64,000 nucleotides of DNA from DAITBA01 sp036824005 (lineage in GTDB: Bacteria > Pseudomonadota > Gammaproteobacteria > Burkholderiales > Rhodocyclaceae): assembly GCA_036824005.1 (NCBI GenBank), contig DAITBA010000001.1, positions 310,001-374,000 of the forward strand. Direction: 5' to 3'. The first letter of the stretch is position 1. Each line of letters begins with the position of its first letter. This document shows positions 1-8,806 of the stretch, in pieces. Position numbers and translations under genes: made by a program. The notes beneath the pieces were generated by a model. The model was not told where the DNA came from. It made no database searches and saw only the letters and a program-made list of their open reading frames with translations.

Positions 1-95
1 AGGGCCAAGGACATGGAGAGGAAGAAAACCAGCCGCACCAGCGGCGCCGGGCCGCGCCTGAAGAACGGTGGGGGCTGATGACCGACTACCGCCAT
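1..95 (-). CDS. mreC: MreC, rod shape-determining protein (N-terminal fragment)
   Basis: Partial gene running off the left edge; only the first 31 or so residues are present. They read MAVVGHQPPPFFRRGPAPLV and continue into the first hydrophobic helix. The PPPFFRRGPAPLVRL start is typical of betaproteobacterial MreC, the periplasmic elongasome scaffold that links MreB to the cell-wall synthases. It lies 148 bp downstream of mreB on the same strand, the usual mreB-mreC order. The ATG at 93-95 is the only plausible start in frame. Identity rests on the short N-terminus plus position. Confidence 0.8.
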   Translation of the reverse strand, partial: MAVVGHQPPPFFRRGPAPLVRLVFFLSMSLA

Positions 96-243
96 GCAGG
101 TGTCGCGTGCGCGGAACGGACCGAGCTGCGGCGCACGCGGCCGCCGCGTGTGAACGGCCGGCGGCCTGCGGGTGCGCCACGGAACGAGAGATTGGCGAAG
201 GCGCGACCGGACCCCTCGTTGCTCACTCCTTCGCCCCTACGAA

Positions 244-1287
244 TCACTCGCTGGCGAAGATGCTGCCCAGCTTGTCCATCTTTTCCAGGGCGAGACCAGA
301 GCCGCGCACGACACAGGTGAGCGGATCTTCGGCGACGATCACCGGCAAGCCGGTTTCCTCCATGAGCAGGCGGTCGAGGTCATGCAGCAGCGCGCCGCCG
401 CCGGTCAGCACCATGCCCTTGTCGGCGATGTCGGCGCCCAGTTCCGGTGGCGTTTGCTCCAGCGCCGTCTTGACCGCGCTGACGATGGAATTGAGTGGAT
501 CGGTCAGCGCTTCGAGGATCTCGTTGCTGGAGATGGTGAAGCTGCGCGGGATGCCCTCGGCGAGATTGCGCCCCTTGACCTCCATCTCCTTGACCTCGGA
601 GCCCGGGAAGGCGGAGCCGATCTCTTTCTTGATCGCCTCGGCGGTGGTCTCGCCGATGAGCATGCCGTAGTTGCGGCGGATGTAGTTGATGATGGCCTCA
701 TCGAACTTGTCGCCGCCCACGCGCACCGAACCGGCATAGACCATGCCGCCGAGCGAAATGACGCCCACCTCGGTGGTGCCACCGCCGATGTCGACCACCA
801 TCGAGCCGGTCGCCTCGGACACCGGCAGTCCGGCACCGATTGCCGCCGCCATGGGCTCCTCGATCAGGTACACCGCGCTCGCGCCGGCCTCCGAGGCCGC
901 TTCGCGAATGGCGCGGCGCTCCACCTGGGTCGAGCCGCAGGGCACGCAAATGATGATGCGCGGGGAGGGGCTGAACAAGCGCGATTCGTGGACCTTCTTG
1001 ATGAACTGCTTGAGCATCTGCTGCGTCACCGTGAAATCGGCGATGACGCCGTCCTTCATGGGGCGGATGGCGGTGATGTTGCCGGGAGTCTTGCCGAGCA
1101 TCTGCTTGGCGGCATGGCCGACCGCCTGGATGGTCTTGCGGGCATTGGGGCCGCCCTCGGTGCGGATCGCCACCACGGACGGCTCGTCGAGCACGATGCC
1201 CTTGCCGCGCATGTAGATCAATGTGTTGGCGGTGCCGAGGTCGATCGCCAGATCGTTGGAAAAATAGGAACGAAGAAAACCGAACAT
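244..1287 (-). CDS. mreB: MreB, actin-like rod shape-determining protein
   Basis: 347-residue actin homologue that polymerises under the inner membrane and positions the cell-wall elongation machinery. The start is taken at MFGFLRSYFSNDLAIDLGTA, which gives exactly the family length; longer in-frame extensions upstream are unlikely. The N-terminus carries the amphipathic membrane-binding segment (MFGFLRSYF). The phosphate-1 loop DLGTANTLIY, the VDIGGGTTEV phosphate-2 motif and the VLTGGGALL adenosine motif are all visible. It is divergent from gatC, with mreC downstream. Confidence 0.97.
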   Translation of the reverse strand: MFGFLRSYFSNDLAIDLGTANTLIYMRGKGIVLDEPSVVAIRTEGGPNARKTIQAVGHAAKQMLGKTPGNITAIRPMKDGVIADFTVTQQMLKQFIKKVHESRLFSPSPRIIICVPCGSTQVERRAIREAASEAGASAVYLIEEPMAAAIGAGLPVSEATGSMVVDIGGGTTEVGVISLGGMVYAGSVRVGGDKFDEAIINYIRRNYGMLIGETTAEAIKKEIGSAFPGSEVKEMEVKGRNLAEGIPRSFTISSNEILEALTDPLNSIVSAVKTALEQTPPELGADIADKGMVLTGGGALLHDLDRLLMEETGLPVIVAEDPLTCVVRGSGLALEKMDKLGSIFASE

Positions 1288-1339
1288 TGCGGAAACCCTA
1301 GGGTGGTATGCGAGAGGACTTGCGCGCCGCTTCGACCGC

Positions 1340-1385
1340 GACAAGTCAAATTTATATGATACTCTATAACGATTTGGCGCATAAA
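1340..1385. promoter_or_regulatory. AT-rich divergent promoter region mreB / gatC
   Basis: The 141-bp gap between mreB (leftward) and gatC (rightward) contains one strongly AT-rich patch, including TTTATATGATACTCTATAAC, in otherwise GC-rich DNA. TATGAT could serve as a -10 box for gatC, with TTCGAC 18 bp upstream as a weak -35 box. The opposite strand offers CATATAAAT for mreB. The exact boxes are not certain. Confidence 0.45.
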
Positions 1386-1428
1386 CCATTTCTTCGTCGC
1401 GTTCAGCCCTGCAGCTTGTCTTCTCCCC

Positions 1429-1716
1429 ATGTCACTCAGCCTGGAACAGGTTCAGCGCATCGCCCATCTCGCCCGCATAGAAGTGTCGGCCGCGGAGGCT
1501 GAGCGCATGGTGGGCGAATTGAACGGCATTTTCGCCCTGATCGAGCAGATGCAGGCCGTGGACACGCGCGGCGTCGAGCCCATGTCGCACGCTCAGGATC
1601 TCGTGCAACGCTTGCGCGAGGACACCGTCACCGAAGCGGATCGTCACCAGGCATTCCAGGAAGTGGCCCCGGAGGTGGAAGCCGGGCTTTATCTCGTACC
1701 GAAAGTAATCGAATGA
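1429..1716 (+). CDS. gatC: Asp/Glu-tRNA(Asn/Gln) amidotransferase subunit C
   Basis: 95 residues, the usual GatC length. GatC wraps around the GatA-GatB interface and stabilises the amidotransferase, which converts Asp-tRNA(Asn) and/or Glu-tRNA(Gln) to the amidated forms. The N-terminus MSLSLEQVQRIAHLARIEVS and the central EPMSHAQDLVQRLREDTV match the family pattern. It is the first gene of gatC-gatA-(lipoprotein)-gatB and is divergent from mreB. Confidence 0.95.
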   Translation: MSLSLEQVQRIAHLARIEVSAAEAERMVGELNGIFALIEQMQAVDTRGVEPMSHAQDLVQRLREDTVTEADRHQAFQEVAPEVEAGLYLVPKVIE

Positions 1717-1768
1717 CGGATGGGCGCTGGCCAATGGCTGCCCCTCGCGCGCCACACGCTGCACGCCG

Positions 1769-3271
1769 ATGATTAATCACAGCCTCAAACAACTCGCTGC
1801 CGCCCTATCGAAAAAGAAGATCTCCAGCGTCGAACTGGCGGAGCTGTTTCTGCAGCGCATCGAGCGCCTCAACCCGGAACTCAATGCTTTCATCACCGTG
1901 CAGCGTGAGACGACGCTTGCTCAGGCGCGCGCCGCCGACGAGCGCATCGCCCGCGGCGAGGCGGGTCCGCTGACGGGCATTCCCATCGCCCACAAGGACA
2001 TCTTCTGCATGCGCGGCTGGCTGACCACCTGCGGTTCGCGCATGCTGTCCAATTTCGTTAGCCCCTACGACGCTCATGTCGTCGAGCGGCTCGACGCCGC
2101 CGGTTGCGTGACCCTGGGCAAGACCAACATGGACGAGTTCGCCATGGGCTCGTCGAACGAGACGTCGTTCTACGGCCCGGTGCGCAACCCGTGGAATTTC
2201 GACGTGGTGCCGGGAGGTTCGAGCGGCGGCTCGGCTGCCGCCGTCGCCGCGCGCCTGGCGCCAGCCGCTACGGGCACCGATACCGGCGGCTCGATCCGCC
2301 AGCCGGCCGCCCTGTGCAGCGTCACCGGCCTGAAGCCCACGTATGGTGTCGTCTCCCGTTACGGCATGATCGCTTTCGCCTCGTCTTTGGACCAGGGCGG
2401 CCCCATGGCCAAGTCGGCCGAGGATTGCGCGCTGATGTTGAACGCCATGGCGGGGTTCGATGCGCGCGATTCCACCAGTCTGGAACGGCCCGCCGAGGAT
2501 TACACGCGGGCACTCGCCAGCCGCGACGCGGCCGCGAGCGCCGGCAAGCCCCTCGCCGGCCTGAGGGTCGGCCTGCCCAAGGAGTTCTACGCCGAAGGCC
2601 TGTCGCAGGACGTTGCCCAGGTGATCGAGGCGGCAATCGAGGAGTACCGCAAACTCGGCGCGGTCACCGTCGACGTCAGTCTGCCCAACATGCAGTTGTC
2701 GATCCCCGTCTACTACGTGCTGGCGCCGGCGGAGGCTTCGTCGAACTTGTCGCGCTTCGACGGCGTTCGCTACGGCTACCGCGCGCCGCAGTACGACGAC
2801 CTGATCGACATGTATTGCAAGTCCCGCGCCCAGGGCTTCGGCGCAGAGGTCAAGCGGCGCATCCTCATAGGCACCTACGTGCTTTCGCACGGCTACTACG
2901 ACGCCTACTATCTGCAGGCGCAGAAACTGCGGCGGCTGATTGCGCACGATTTTGTCGAAGCGTTCAAGCGCTGCGATGTGATCATGGGACCGACCAGCCC
3001 GACGGTGGCATTCCCCCTCGGGGCAAAGAGCGCGGACCCGGTGCAAATGTACCTTTCGGATATCTACACCATCGCCGTCAACCTGGCGGGGCTGCCCGGC
3101 ATTTCTATACCAGGCGGCTTCGGCGCCGGCGGTTTGCCGGTCGGGCTGCAGATCATCGGCAACTACTTCGATGAGGCGCGCATGGTCCATGTCGCGCACC
3201 AGTACCAGTTGGTGAGCGACTGGCATCTGAGGGCGCCGGGGAAGGTGGCCTGGCCCGAGGAGGAAGAATGA
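1769..3271 (+). CDS. gatA: Asp/Glu-tRNA(Asn/Gln) amidotransferase subunit A
   Basis: 500-residue amidase-signature enzyme that hydrolyses glutamine and channels ammonia to GatB. The Ser-cisSer-Lys catalytic triad is visible as Lys in IPIAHKDIF, Ser in VPGGSSGGSAAAVA and Ser in TDTGGSIRQPA. The start MINHSLKQLAAAL matches family N-termini. It lies 52 bp after gatC, and its stop codon overlaps the start of the following lipoprotein gene (ATGA), so the two are translationally coupled. Confidence 0.97.
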   Translation: MINHSLKQLAAALSKKKISSVELAELFLQRIERLNPELNAFITVQRETTLAQARAADERIARGEAGPLTGIPIAHKDIFCMRGWLTTCGSRMLSNFVSPYDAHVVERLDAAGCVTLGKTNMDEFAMGSSNETSFYGPVRNPWNFDVVPGGSSGGSAAAVAARLAPAATGTDTGGSIRQPAALCSVTGLKPTYGVVSRYGMIAFASSLDQGGPMAKSAEDCALMLNAMAGFDARDSTSLERPAEDYTRALASRDAAASAGKPLAGLRVGLPKEFYAEGLSQDVAQVIEAAIEEYRKLGAVTVDVSLPNMQLSIPVYYVLAPAEASSNLSRFDGVRYGYRAPQYDDLIDMYCKSRAQGFGAEVKRRILIGTYVLSHGYYDAYYLQAQKLRRLIAHDFVEAFKRCDVIMGPTSPTVAFPLGAKSADPVQMYLSDIYTIAVNLAGLPGISIPGGFGAGGLPVGLQIIGNYFDEARMVHVAHQYQLVSDWHLRAPGKVAWPEEEE

Positions 3272-3840
3272 CCCCCACAACGGACGCTGCCCCGCACCGC
3301 GCCGCGTCGGCAGTTCCCGTGCGCGCATGGCTGGGTGGTACCGCCGGCCTCGCCGTGCTCGTCGCGCTCACCATCGCCGGCTGCGCCACGCCGGAACCCG
3401 AGCGTGCCCCGGCCCCCGCGCCGACACCACCCACGGTCACCAGGCCGACGCCGACGCCGCCGCCCGTGGCGCGGCCGAGGCCGGGACCGCTCCCCGTCAA
3501 GCCGCTGAACGTCAAAGCCGACTGCGCATTCCGCGACGAAACCGGGTATCAGGGCGCCATGAAGCTGGACGTCGCCGACGCCCAGGTGCGTCACTTCGAG
3601 GCTACGGTGGACATCCCGCGGCGGGGCAACTGTCGCTTTGCGCTGAGGGATTTCCATCAGACCGGCACCATGCCGAGCATCGTTCTACAGTCGCAGCGCT
3701 CGCGCTGCGTGGTGCGCATGTGGGAGCAGGGCAGACGGGTCACCGTTGCCTTCGACAGCTGCAGCGACATGTGCACGGGCGATGCCTTCACTTACTTGTG
3801 GCCCTTCCTGGCCGACGCTCACAACGGCAGCTGCGGCTGA
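3268..3840 (+). CDS. Putative lipoprotein with Pro-rich linker, unknown function
   Basis: 190 residues. A hydrophobic segment ends in LTIAGC, a good lipobox, after an unusually long N-terminal leader of about 35 residues. The next 45 residues are Pro/Ala/Thr-rich. The C-terminal domain of about 120 residues carries several Cys (DCAFRD, GNCRFALRDF, RSRCVVRMWE, DSCSDMCTG and a terminal GSCG), which suggests disulphide bonds in the periplasm. It overlaps gatA by 4 bp and precedes gatB by 84 bp, so it sits inside the gat operon without an evident link to tRNA amidation. I do not recognise a family. Confidence 0.75.
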   Translation: MTPTTDAAPHRAASAVPVRAWLGGTAGLAVLVALTIAGCATPEPERAPAPAPTPPTVTRPTPTPPPVARPRPGPLPVKPLNVKADCAFRDETGYQGAMKLDVADAQVRHFEATVDIPRRGNCRFALRDFHQTGTMPSIVLQSQRSRCVVRMWEQGRRVTVAFDSCSDMCTGDAFTYLWPFLADAHNGSCG

Positions 3841-3924
3841 GTCCGTGCGCGTCCGACAGGTACTGAAGCAATCGACGCGCGCATTGCCTATGCAGGGCTT
3901 GGCGCAGGAGAGAAGCAGCAGACG

Positions 3925-5382
3925 ATGAACGCTGAGAGCAACTGGGAAGTGGTGATCGGACTGGAAACCCATGCCCAGCTTTCCACCCGATCGAAGATTT
4001 TTTCCGGCGCGTCCACCGCCTTCGGCGCGGCGCCCAACGCCCAGGCCTGTGCGGTGGACATCGCCCTGCCGGGCGTGTTGCCGGTGCTGAACCGCGGCGC
4101 CGTCGAGCGTGCCATCCGTTTCGGCCTGGCGGTGGGCGGAAGCGTCGCGCACAAGTCCGTCTTTGCCCGCAAGAACTACTTCTACCCGGACCTGCCGAAG
4201 GGCTACCAGATCAGTCAGTACGAGCTGCCGGTGGTCTCTGGCGGTATCGTCCGCATCCAGGTCGGCGACCAGGAGAAGGTTGTCCGTCTGACCCGCGCCC
4301 ACCTCGAAGAGGACGCCGGCAAGTCGCTGCACGAAGACTTCCACGGCCGCTCCGGCGTGGACCTCAACCGCGCCGGTACGCCCCTGCTGGAGATCGTGTC
4401 CGAGCCGGACATGCGTTCGGCGGCGGAGGCGGTGAGCTACGCCAAGACACTGCACTCCCTGGTGCGCTGGATTGACATCTGCGACGGCAACATGCAGGAA
4501 GGCAGCTTCCGCTGCGACGCCAACGTCTCCGTGCGGCCGCGCGGCAGCGATAAGTTCGGCACGCGGTGCGAGATCAAGAATCTAAACTCCTTCCGCTTTC
4601 TCGAGCGGGCCATTGAGTTCGAGGCGCGCCGGCAGATCGAGGTGTTGGAAGACGGCGGCACCATCGAGCAGGAGACCCGGCTCTACGACCCGGAGCGCGA
4701 CGAGACGCGTTCCATGCGCTCCAAGGAGGAGGCGCACGACTACCGTTACTTCCCCGATCCGGACCTGCTGCCGCTGGCCATCAGTGCCGACTGGATCGTC
4801 GAGGTCAAGGCCGGCATGCCGGAGCTGCCCCAGGCCAAGCGCGGCCGCTTCATGCGCGATTTCGGCCTGACCGCCTACGACGCCGCCACACTGACGTCCT
4901 CGCGCGAGTTGGCCGCCTATTTCGAAGCGACGGTTGCCGCGCTCGGCGGTGAGCCCAAATTGTGCGCCAACTGGGTGATGGGCGATGTCGCCGCGGCGCT
5001 GAACCGCGACGGCCTCGACATCAACGAGGCGCCGGTCAGCGCGGCGCAGCTCGCCGGCCTGCTGCGCCGCCTGGGCGACGGTACCATTTCCGGCAAGATC
5101 GCCAAAGAGGTGTTCGATGCCTTGTGGCACGGCGAGGCGAGTGGGGATGACGGTGCAGACAAGATCATCGCGGCAAAAGGACTGAAGCAGATCTCCGACA
5201 CCGGCGAGCTGGAGAAACTAATCGACGGCATCCTCGCCGCCAACCCCGGCCAGGTTGCAGAGTACCGTGCCGGCAAGGACAAGGCTTTCAACTTCTTCGT
5301 CGGCCAGGCCATGAAAGCCACGAAGGGGAAGGGCAACCCGCAGCAGATCAACGAGATCCTGCGACGCAAGCTCGCGCAGTAA
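3925..5382 (+). CDS. gatB: Asp/Glu-tRNA(Asn/Gln) amidotransferase subunit B
   Basis: 485 residues. GatB is the kinase/transamidase subunit: it phosphorylates the misacylated aminoacyl-tRNA and uses ammonia from GatA. Family motifs include IGLETHAQLSTRSKIFSG, FYPDLPKGYQISQYE, EDAGKSLH and CDANVSVRPRG. The C-terminal 150 residues form the helical and YqeY tRNA-binding region, ending KGNPQQINEILRRKL. A GATC-type complex in the window implies indirect synthesis of Gln-tRNA and/or Asn-tRNA in this organism. Confidence 0.97.
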   Translation: MNAESNWEVVIGLETHAQLSTRSKIFSGASTAFGAAPNAQACAVDIALPGVLPVLNRGAVERAIRFGLAVGGSVAHKSVFARKNYFYPDLPKGYQISQYELPVVSGGIVRIQVGDQEKVVRLTRAHLEEDAGKSLHEDFHGRSGVDLNRAGTPLLEIVSEPDMRSAAEAVSYAKTLHSLVRWIDICDGNMQEGSFRCDANVSVRPRGSDKFGTRCEIKNLNSFRFLERAIEFEARRQIEVLEDGGTIEQETRLYDPERDETRSMRSKEEAHDYRYFPDPDLLPLAISADWIVEVKAGMPELPQAKRGRFMRDFGLTAYDAATLTSSRELAAYFEATVAALGGEPKLCANWVMGDVAAALNRDGLDINEAPVSAAQLAGLLRRLGDGTISGKIAKEVFDALWHGEASGDDGADKIIAAKGLKQISDTGELEKLIDGILAANPGQVAEYRAGKDKAFNFFVGQAMKATKGKGNPQQINEILRRKLAQ

Positions 5383-5399
5383 GAAGGGCGAAAGGCGCG

Positions 5400-6065
5400 T
5401 CAGCGCGCGCGCGTGTCGCTGGATGGGAGGATCTGGGCGCGTGGCGCGCCGGCCTTGTCGCGCGTGATTTCGATATAGCGGCGCTTGTCTTCGTCGTACT
5501 TCGCTTTTGCCGCCTCGATGTCGCGGTTCCTCATGTCGATGAGGTTCTGCAGAGTCTGAACCTCCGCTTCGTTGTCCTTGATGGCATTGCGCAGCTCGGC
5601 CGGCATGGGTTTCTTCTTGTAGAACTCGGCTTCCTCGAGCAGCGTTTTCTGCTTCGCCAACAGCTCGTCCTGGCGCGCCTTGGTATCCGCAATCGAGCGC
5701 TCCAGATCCCTGACGGTGCGCGTCCGGAATATGTCAATGTCTCCCACCGTGCTGTAGGTCTGCAGCAGCGCCAGATCCTTGCGCCGCTGCTCCTGTGCGT
5801 GTCGTTCCTCTTCCCGCTTCTTGCGCTGTTCCAGCTCGCGTTGGGCACGCTGCTCGGGTGTCAAAGGCGCCTCGATGCGCCTGATCGTAATGCCGCGGTC
5901 ATTGATCTCGCGATAGGCGCGGCCATAGCACTGCGGCGGCAGAATGTCTGAACAGACCTGACGGCCGCTTTCGTCGTTACAGCACAAGGTGTTGCCGGCA
6001 GCGGCAAGCGTTGGCACCGCAGCCAGGGCGGCAACGGCCAACAGCGGCAGCACGCTAGGCCGCAT
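5400..6065 (-). CDS. Secreted coiled-coil protein, unknown function
   Basis: 221 residues with a clear signal peptide (MRPSVLPLLAVAALAAVPTL ending near AAAG). A short Cys-containing domain follows (NTLCCNDESGRQVCSDILPPQC), resembling the start of DUF4124-type proteins. The rest, from about residue 70, is charged coiled coil (QRAQRELEQRKKREEERHAQ and later heptads). Its start overlaps the 3' end of pyrE by 11 bp on the same strand, so it is probably co-transcribed with pyrE. It ends 17 bp from gatB, tail to tail. Probably periplasmic; no function assigned. Confidence 0.75.
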   Translation of the reverse strand: MRPSVLPLLAVAALAAVPTLAAAGNTLCCNDESGRQVCSDILPPQCYGRAYREINDRGITIRRIEAPLTPEQRAQRELEQRKKREEERHAQEQRRKDLALLQTYSTVGDIDIFRTRTVRDLERSIADTKARQDELLAKQKTLLEEAEFYKKKPMPAELRNAIKDNEAEVQTLQNLIDMRNRDIEAAKAKYDEDKRRYIEITRDKAGAPRAQILPSSDTRAR

Positions 6066-6702
6066 GGGTGACCCCGTACTTCGTGCGGTAGGCTTCGACC
6101 GCGGGCAGGTTCGGCGTCAAATCCGTAGCAGAGCGCAGATAGCCAATCAGGTCCGCGAGATTCGCGATGCTGATTACGGGAATGCGCCACTCGCGCTCGA
6201 CCTCCTGCACCGCGGATAGCGCGCCCTGGCCGCGCTCCTGCCTGTCCAGAGCGATGACAACGCCGCAGGGTTGCGCACCGCCCGCCCGGATCAGCTCCAC
6301 GGATTCGCGCACCGACGTACCGGCCGTAATCACATCGTCGACGATCAACACGCGACCGTGCAACGGCGCGCCCACCAGAGTCCCGCCCTCGCCGTGGTCC
6401 TTTGCCTCCTTGCGGTTGAAGCAGAAGGGCAGGTTGCGCCCGCGCGCCGCCAGGGCGATGGCCGTGCCTGCGACCAGCGGGATTCCCTTGTACGCGGGAC
6501 CATAAAGCATGTCGCACGCTATCCCGCTCGCAAGGATCGCCCGGGCATAGAACTCGGTAAGCTGCGCCAGCGAGGCGCCGTCGTTGAACGACCCGGCGTT
6601 GAAGAAGTACGGCGTCACACGTCCCGCCTTGGTGGTGAATTGGCCAAAGCGTAGCACGCCCCGGTGGCAGGCAAATTCGATGAACTCGCGGCTAAAATCC
6701 AC
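6055..6702 (-). CDS. pyrE: Orotate phosphoribosyltransferase
   Basis: Converts orotate plus PRPP to OMP in pyrimidine synthesis. The PRPP-binding loop VLIVDDVITAGTS and the flexible-loop motif RKEAKDHGEGG are intact. I place the start at the GTG at 6700-6702 (VDFSREFIEFACHRGVLRFG), giving 215 residues against 213 in E. coli. A longer frame to 6909 would run across the divergent xthA start and has no family similarity. The pyrE/xthA divergent pair is common in Betaproteobacteria. Confidence 0.95.
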   Translation of the reverse strand: MDFSREFIEFACHRGVLRFGQFTTKAGRVTPYFFNAGSFNDGASLAQLTEFYARAILASGIACDMLYGPAYKGIPLVAGTAIALAARGRNLPFCFNRKEAKDHGEGGTLVGAPLHGRVLIVDDVITAGTSVRESVELIRAGGAQPCGVVIALDRQERGQGALSAVQEVEREWRIPVISIANLADLIGYLRSATDLTPNLPAVEAYRTKYGVTHAA

Positions 6703-6760
6703 GCTATTCCGACCTTGATCCGACGCCACCGACGTGGCGACGACACTCCGCAAAGCCGAG

Positions 6761-7537
6761 ATGTTACGCATCATCACCCTGAATCTCAACGGCATCCGTT
6801 CGGCGTACACCAAAGGTTTCCCTGTCTGGTTGGCACGACAAAATGCCGACATCATTTGCCTGCAGGAACTGAAAGCGCAATTGCCGGACCTCTCCGGGCC
6901 CATGCGCAAGCCTGCCGGCTACCACGGCTATTTCCACTGCGCCGAGAAGAGAGGCTACAGCGGTGTGGCGATCTACTCCCGCACCCCCGCCGAACGGGTG
7001 ATCGAGGGACTGGGCATTGCCGAGATCGACTGCGAGGGCCGCTACCTCCAGGCGGATTTCCAACGCCACACTGTGGTATCGCTCTATCTTCCCTCCGGTT
7101 CTAGTTCCGACGAGCGCCAAGCAGCGAAGTTCCGCTTCATGGAGCAGTTCCTGCCGCATCTGGAGCGGTTGTTCCGCAGTGGCCGCGAAATCCTCCTCTG
7201 TGGCGACTGGAACATCGCGCACAAGGAAATCGATCTGAAGAACTGGCGTTCTAACCAGAAGAACTCGGGTTTCCTCCCCGAAGAACGCGACTGGCTGACA
7301 AAAGTTATCGACCAGGTGGGATGGGTCGATGTCTTTCGTCGCCTGAACACCCAGCCGGACCAGTACACCTGGTGGTCGAACCGCGGTGAGGCATGGGCGA
7401 AGAACGTCGGATGGCGCATCGATTATCATTTCGCCACGCCGGGCTTGGCCGCGCGCGCCCGGGACGCCTCGATCTACAAAGCCGAGCGCTTCTCCGACCA
7501 TGCTCCTTTGACCATAGACTACGATTGCTCCCTTTGA
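6761..7537 (+). CDS. xthA: Exodeoxyribonuclease III
   Basis: 258-residue AP endonuclease / 3'-5' exonuclease of base-excision repair. Motifs in order are LNLNGIRSA, the metal-binding Glu in CLQELKA, YSGVAIYSR, GDWNIAHKEIDL, WRIDYHFAT and the catalytic SDHAPLTIDY. ATG at 6761 (MLRIITLNLNG) is preferred over an upstream GTG at 6734 because it matches family N-termini. Confidence 0.95.
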   Translation: MLRIITLNLNGIRSAYTKGFPVWLARQNADIICLQELKAQLPDLSGPMRKPAGYHGYFHCAEKRGYSGVAIYSRTPAERVIEGLGIAEIDCEGRYLQADFQRHTVVSLYLPSGSSSDERQAAKFRFMEQFLPHLERLFRSGREILLCGDWNIAHKEIDLKNWRSNQKNSGFLPEERDWLTKVIDQVGWVDVFRRLNTQPDQYTWWSNRGEAWAKNVGWRIDYHFATPGLAARARDASIYKAERFSDHAPLTIDYDCSL

Positions 7538-7749
7538 GGTACGCAGCGCGGCGCGCCAGCAGGCCGCACGCTTGACGTTGACGGCGTCAGTTTATGGCTG
7601 CGGGCCGAAATACAGACCCCTCGCTCGGCACGAAGCTCTGACAACGATCATTGCCTTGGTACCATGAAGGCGCTAGCCTGACTTCGCGGTACAATGAAGC
7701 ATCCATCATGACAAGAGCGCGCGACGCGCAATCAGTGGAGAATCGACAA

Positions 7750-8061
7750 ATGAACGATATGACGCAAGTGACCAAAGACAAGCTGGTCGCGGATTTTAAG
7801 GTGGTGGTTGCCGACGCCGAAGAACTCCTGCGCATGACTGCCAACCAGGCCGGAGATAAGGTGGGCGACCTGCGCAACCGGCTGCAGGACCACCTTGCCA
7901 CGGCCAAGTCCAAGTTGGCCGACGCCGAGGCGGTGGTGGTGGAAAGAACCCGAGCAGTGGCCCGCGCCACCGACGACTACGTGCACGACAACCCGTGGCG
8001 ATCTATTGGCATCGCGGCCGGCATCGGATTCATCGTCGGCATGCTCATCGGCCGCCGCTAG
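7750..8061 (+). CDS. ElaB/YqjD/DUF883 family membrane-anchored protein
   Basis: 103 residues. An N-terminal helical region carries TKDKLVADFKVVVADAEELL, followed by a single C-terminal transmembrane segment (WRSIGIAAGIGFIVGMLIGRR). This is the hallmark of the ElaB/YqjD family, whose members tether ribosomes or stress factors to the inner membrane in stationary phase. The start is taken at MNDMTQVTKD, behind a GGAGA ribosome site at 7736-7740. It heads a compact cluster with YqjE-like and YqjK-like genes, the same order as in E. coli. Confidence 0.9.
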   Translation: MNDMTQVTKDKLVADFKVVVADAEELLRMTANQAGDKVGDLRNRLQDHLATAKSKLADAEAVVVERTRAVARATDDYVHDNPWRSIGIAAGIGFIVGMLIGRR

Positions 8062-8073
8062 ACCGCCGCGAGA

Positions 8074-8463
8074 ATGAACCCCACGCCTCAGGGCGGCGGG
8101 TTGCTGGTGTCGCTACGCAAACTGCTGGCAACGGCTCTGGCCGTCCTGCAAACCCGCCTTGAGCTGTTCGCCACCGAGGTCGAAGAGGAGAAGATCCGGC
8201 TCGCGGCCGTGCTGTGGTACGGCCTGATTGCGTTCTTCTTCGTCGGCTTCGGGTTGGTGTTCCTGGCGATCACCCTGACCGTCCTGCTCTGGGACACGCA
8301 TCGACTGTTGGTTCTCGCCGTCTCGTCTGCGCTCTTCCTCGTCATCGGTTTCATCGCCCTGGCCGTCACCCGGCGCCACGTTCGCGCCGGTTCCCGATTG
8401 TTCGCGTCCAGCCTGGCCGAACTGGCCCAGGATCGCGCCGCGGTCGAGCGGCAGCAGCAATGA
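8074..8463 (+). CDS. YqjE-like phage-holin-superfamily membrane protein
   Basis: 129 residues with two transmembrane helices (about 45-70 and 75-100) after an amphipathic N-terminus, LLVSLRKLLATALAVLQTRL. Pattern and context fit YqjE / DUF1469, called phage holin family III but chromosomally conserved. It follows the YqjD-like gene by 12 bp. Its stop overlaps the next start (ATGA at 8460-8463). Function is not established. Confidence 0.85.
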   Translation: MNPTPQGGGLLVSLRKLLATALAVLQTRLELFATEVEEEKIRLAAVLWYGLIAFFFVGFGLVFLAITLTVLLWDTHRLLVLAVSSALFLVIGFIALAVTRRHVRAGSRLFASSLAELAQDRAAVERQQQ

Positions 8464-8774
8464 ACCAGCGGCTCCTTGAACTGGCCCTTAAGCGCCAGCG
8501 CCTGCAGCTCCAGGCCGGTGTCCAGCGCCTGCAACTGCAGCAGCAGATCGCCGTGTTCGCCCCGGCATTCCACTTCGTGGATCAGGTGCGCGCGGGCATC
8601 GAGTTTGTCCGGCTCCGTCCCCACTGGCTGGTCGGCGTTGCCGTGGCGATCATCGTCGCCCGCCCGCGGCGGGCCTTCCGCTGGCTGCGGCGCGGCTTCG
8701 TCGCCTGGCAAGTCTATCGCCGCCTGCGCGTACGCTCGGCGGCGTGGTTGCCGCCCGCACCGCCAGTCGTGTGA
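8460..8774 (+). CDS. YqjK-like protein
   Basis: 104 residues starting MNQRLLELALKRQRLQLQAG, with a Gln/Leu/Arg-rich N-terminal helix and one hydrophobic stretch (HWLVGVAVAIIVARPRRAFR). Size, position and overlap with the YqjE-like gene match the YqjK family. It is the third member of the YqjD-YqjE-YqjK envelope cluster. The longer reading frame through this DNA is an artefact of reading upstream in another frame. Confidence 0.8.
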   Translation: MNQRLLELALKRQRLQLQAGVQRLQLQQQIAVFAPAFHFVDQVRAGIEFVRLRPHWLVGVAVAIIVARPRRAFRWLRRGFVAWQVYRRLRVRSAAWLPPAPPVV

Positions 8775-8806
8775 TTCTCTTCTGATTGCGGGCCGGCGGG
8801 ATGCCG

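Noticed and set aside
1805..3328. 507-codon open frame antisense to gatA
   Set aside because: Antisense shadow of gatA; composition is Arg/Ala/Gly/Val-rich with no domain.
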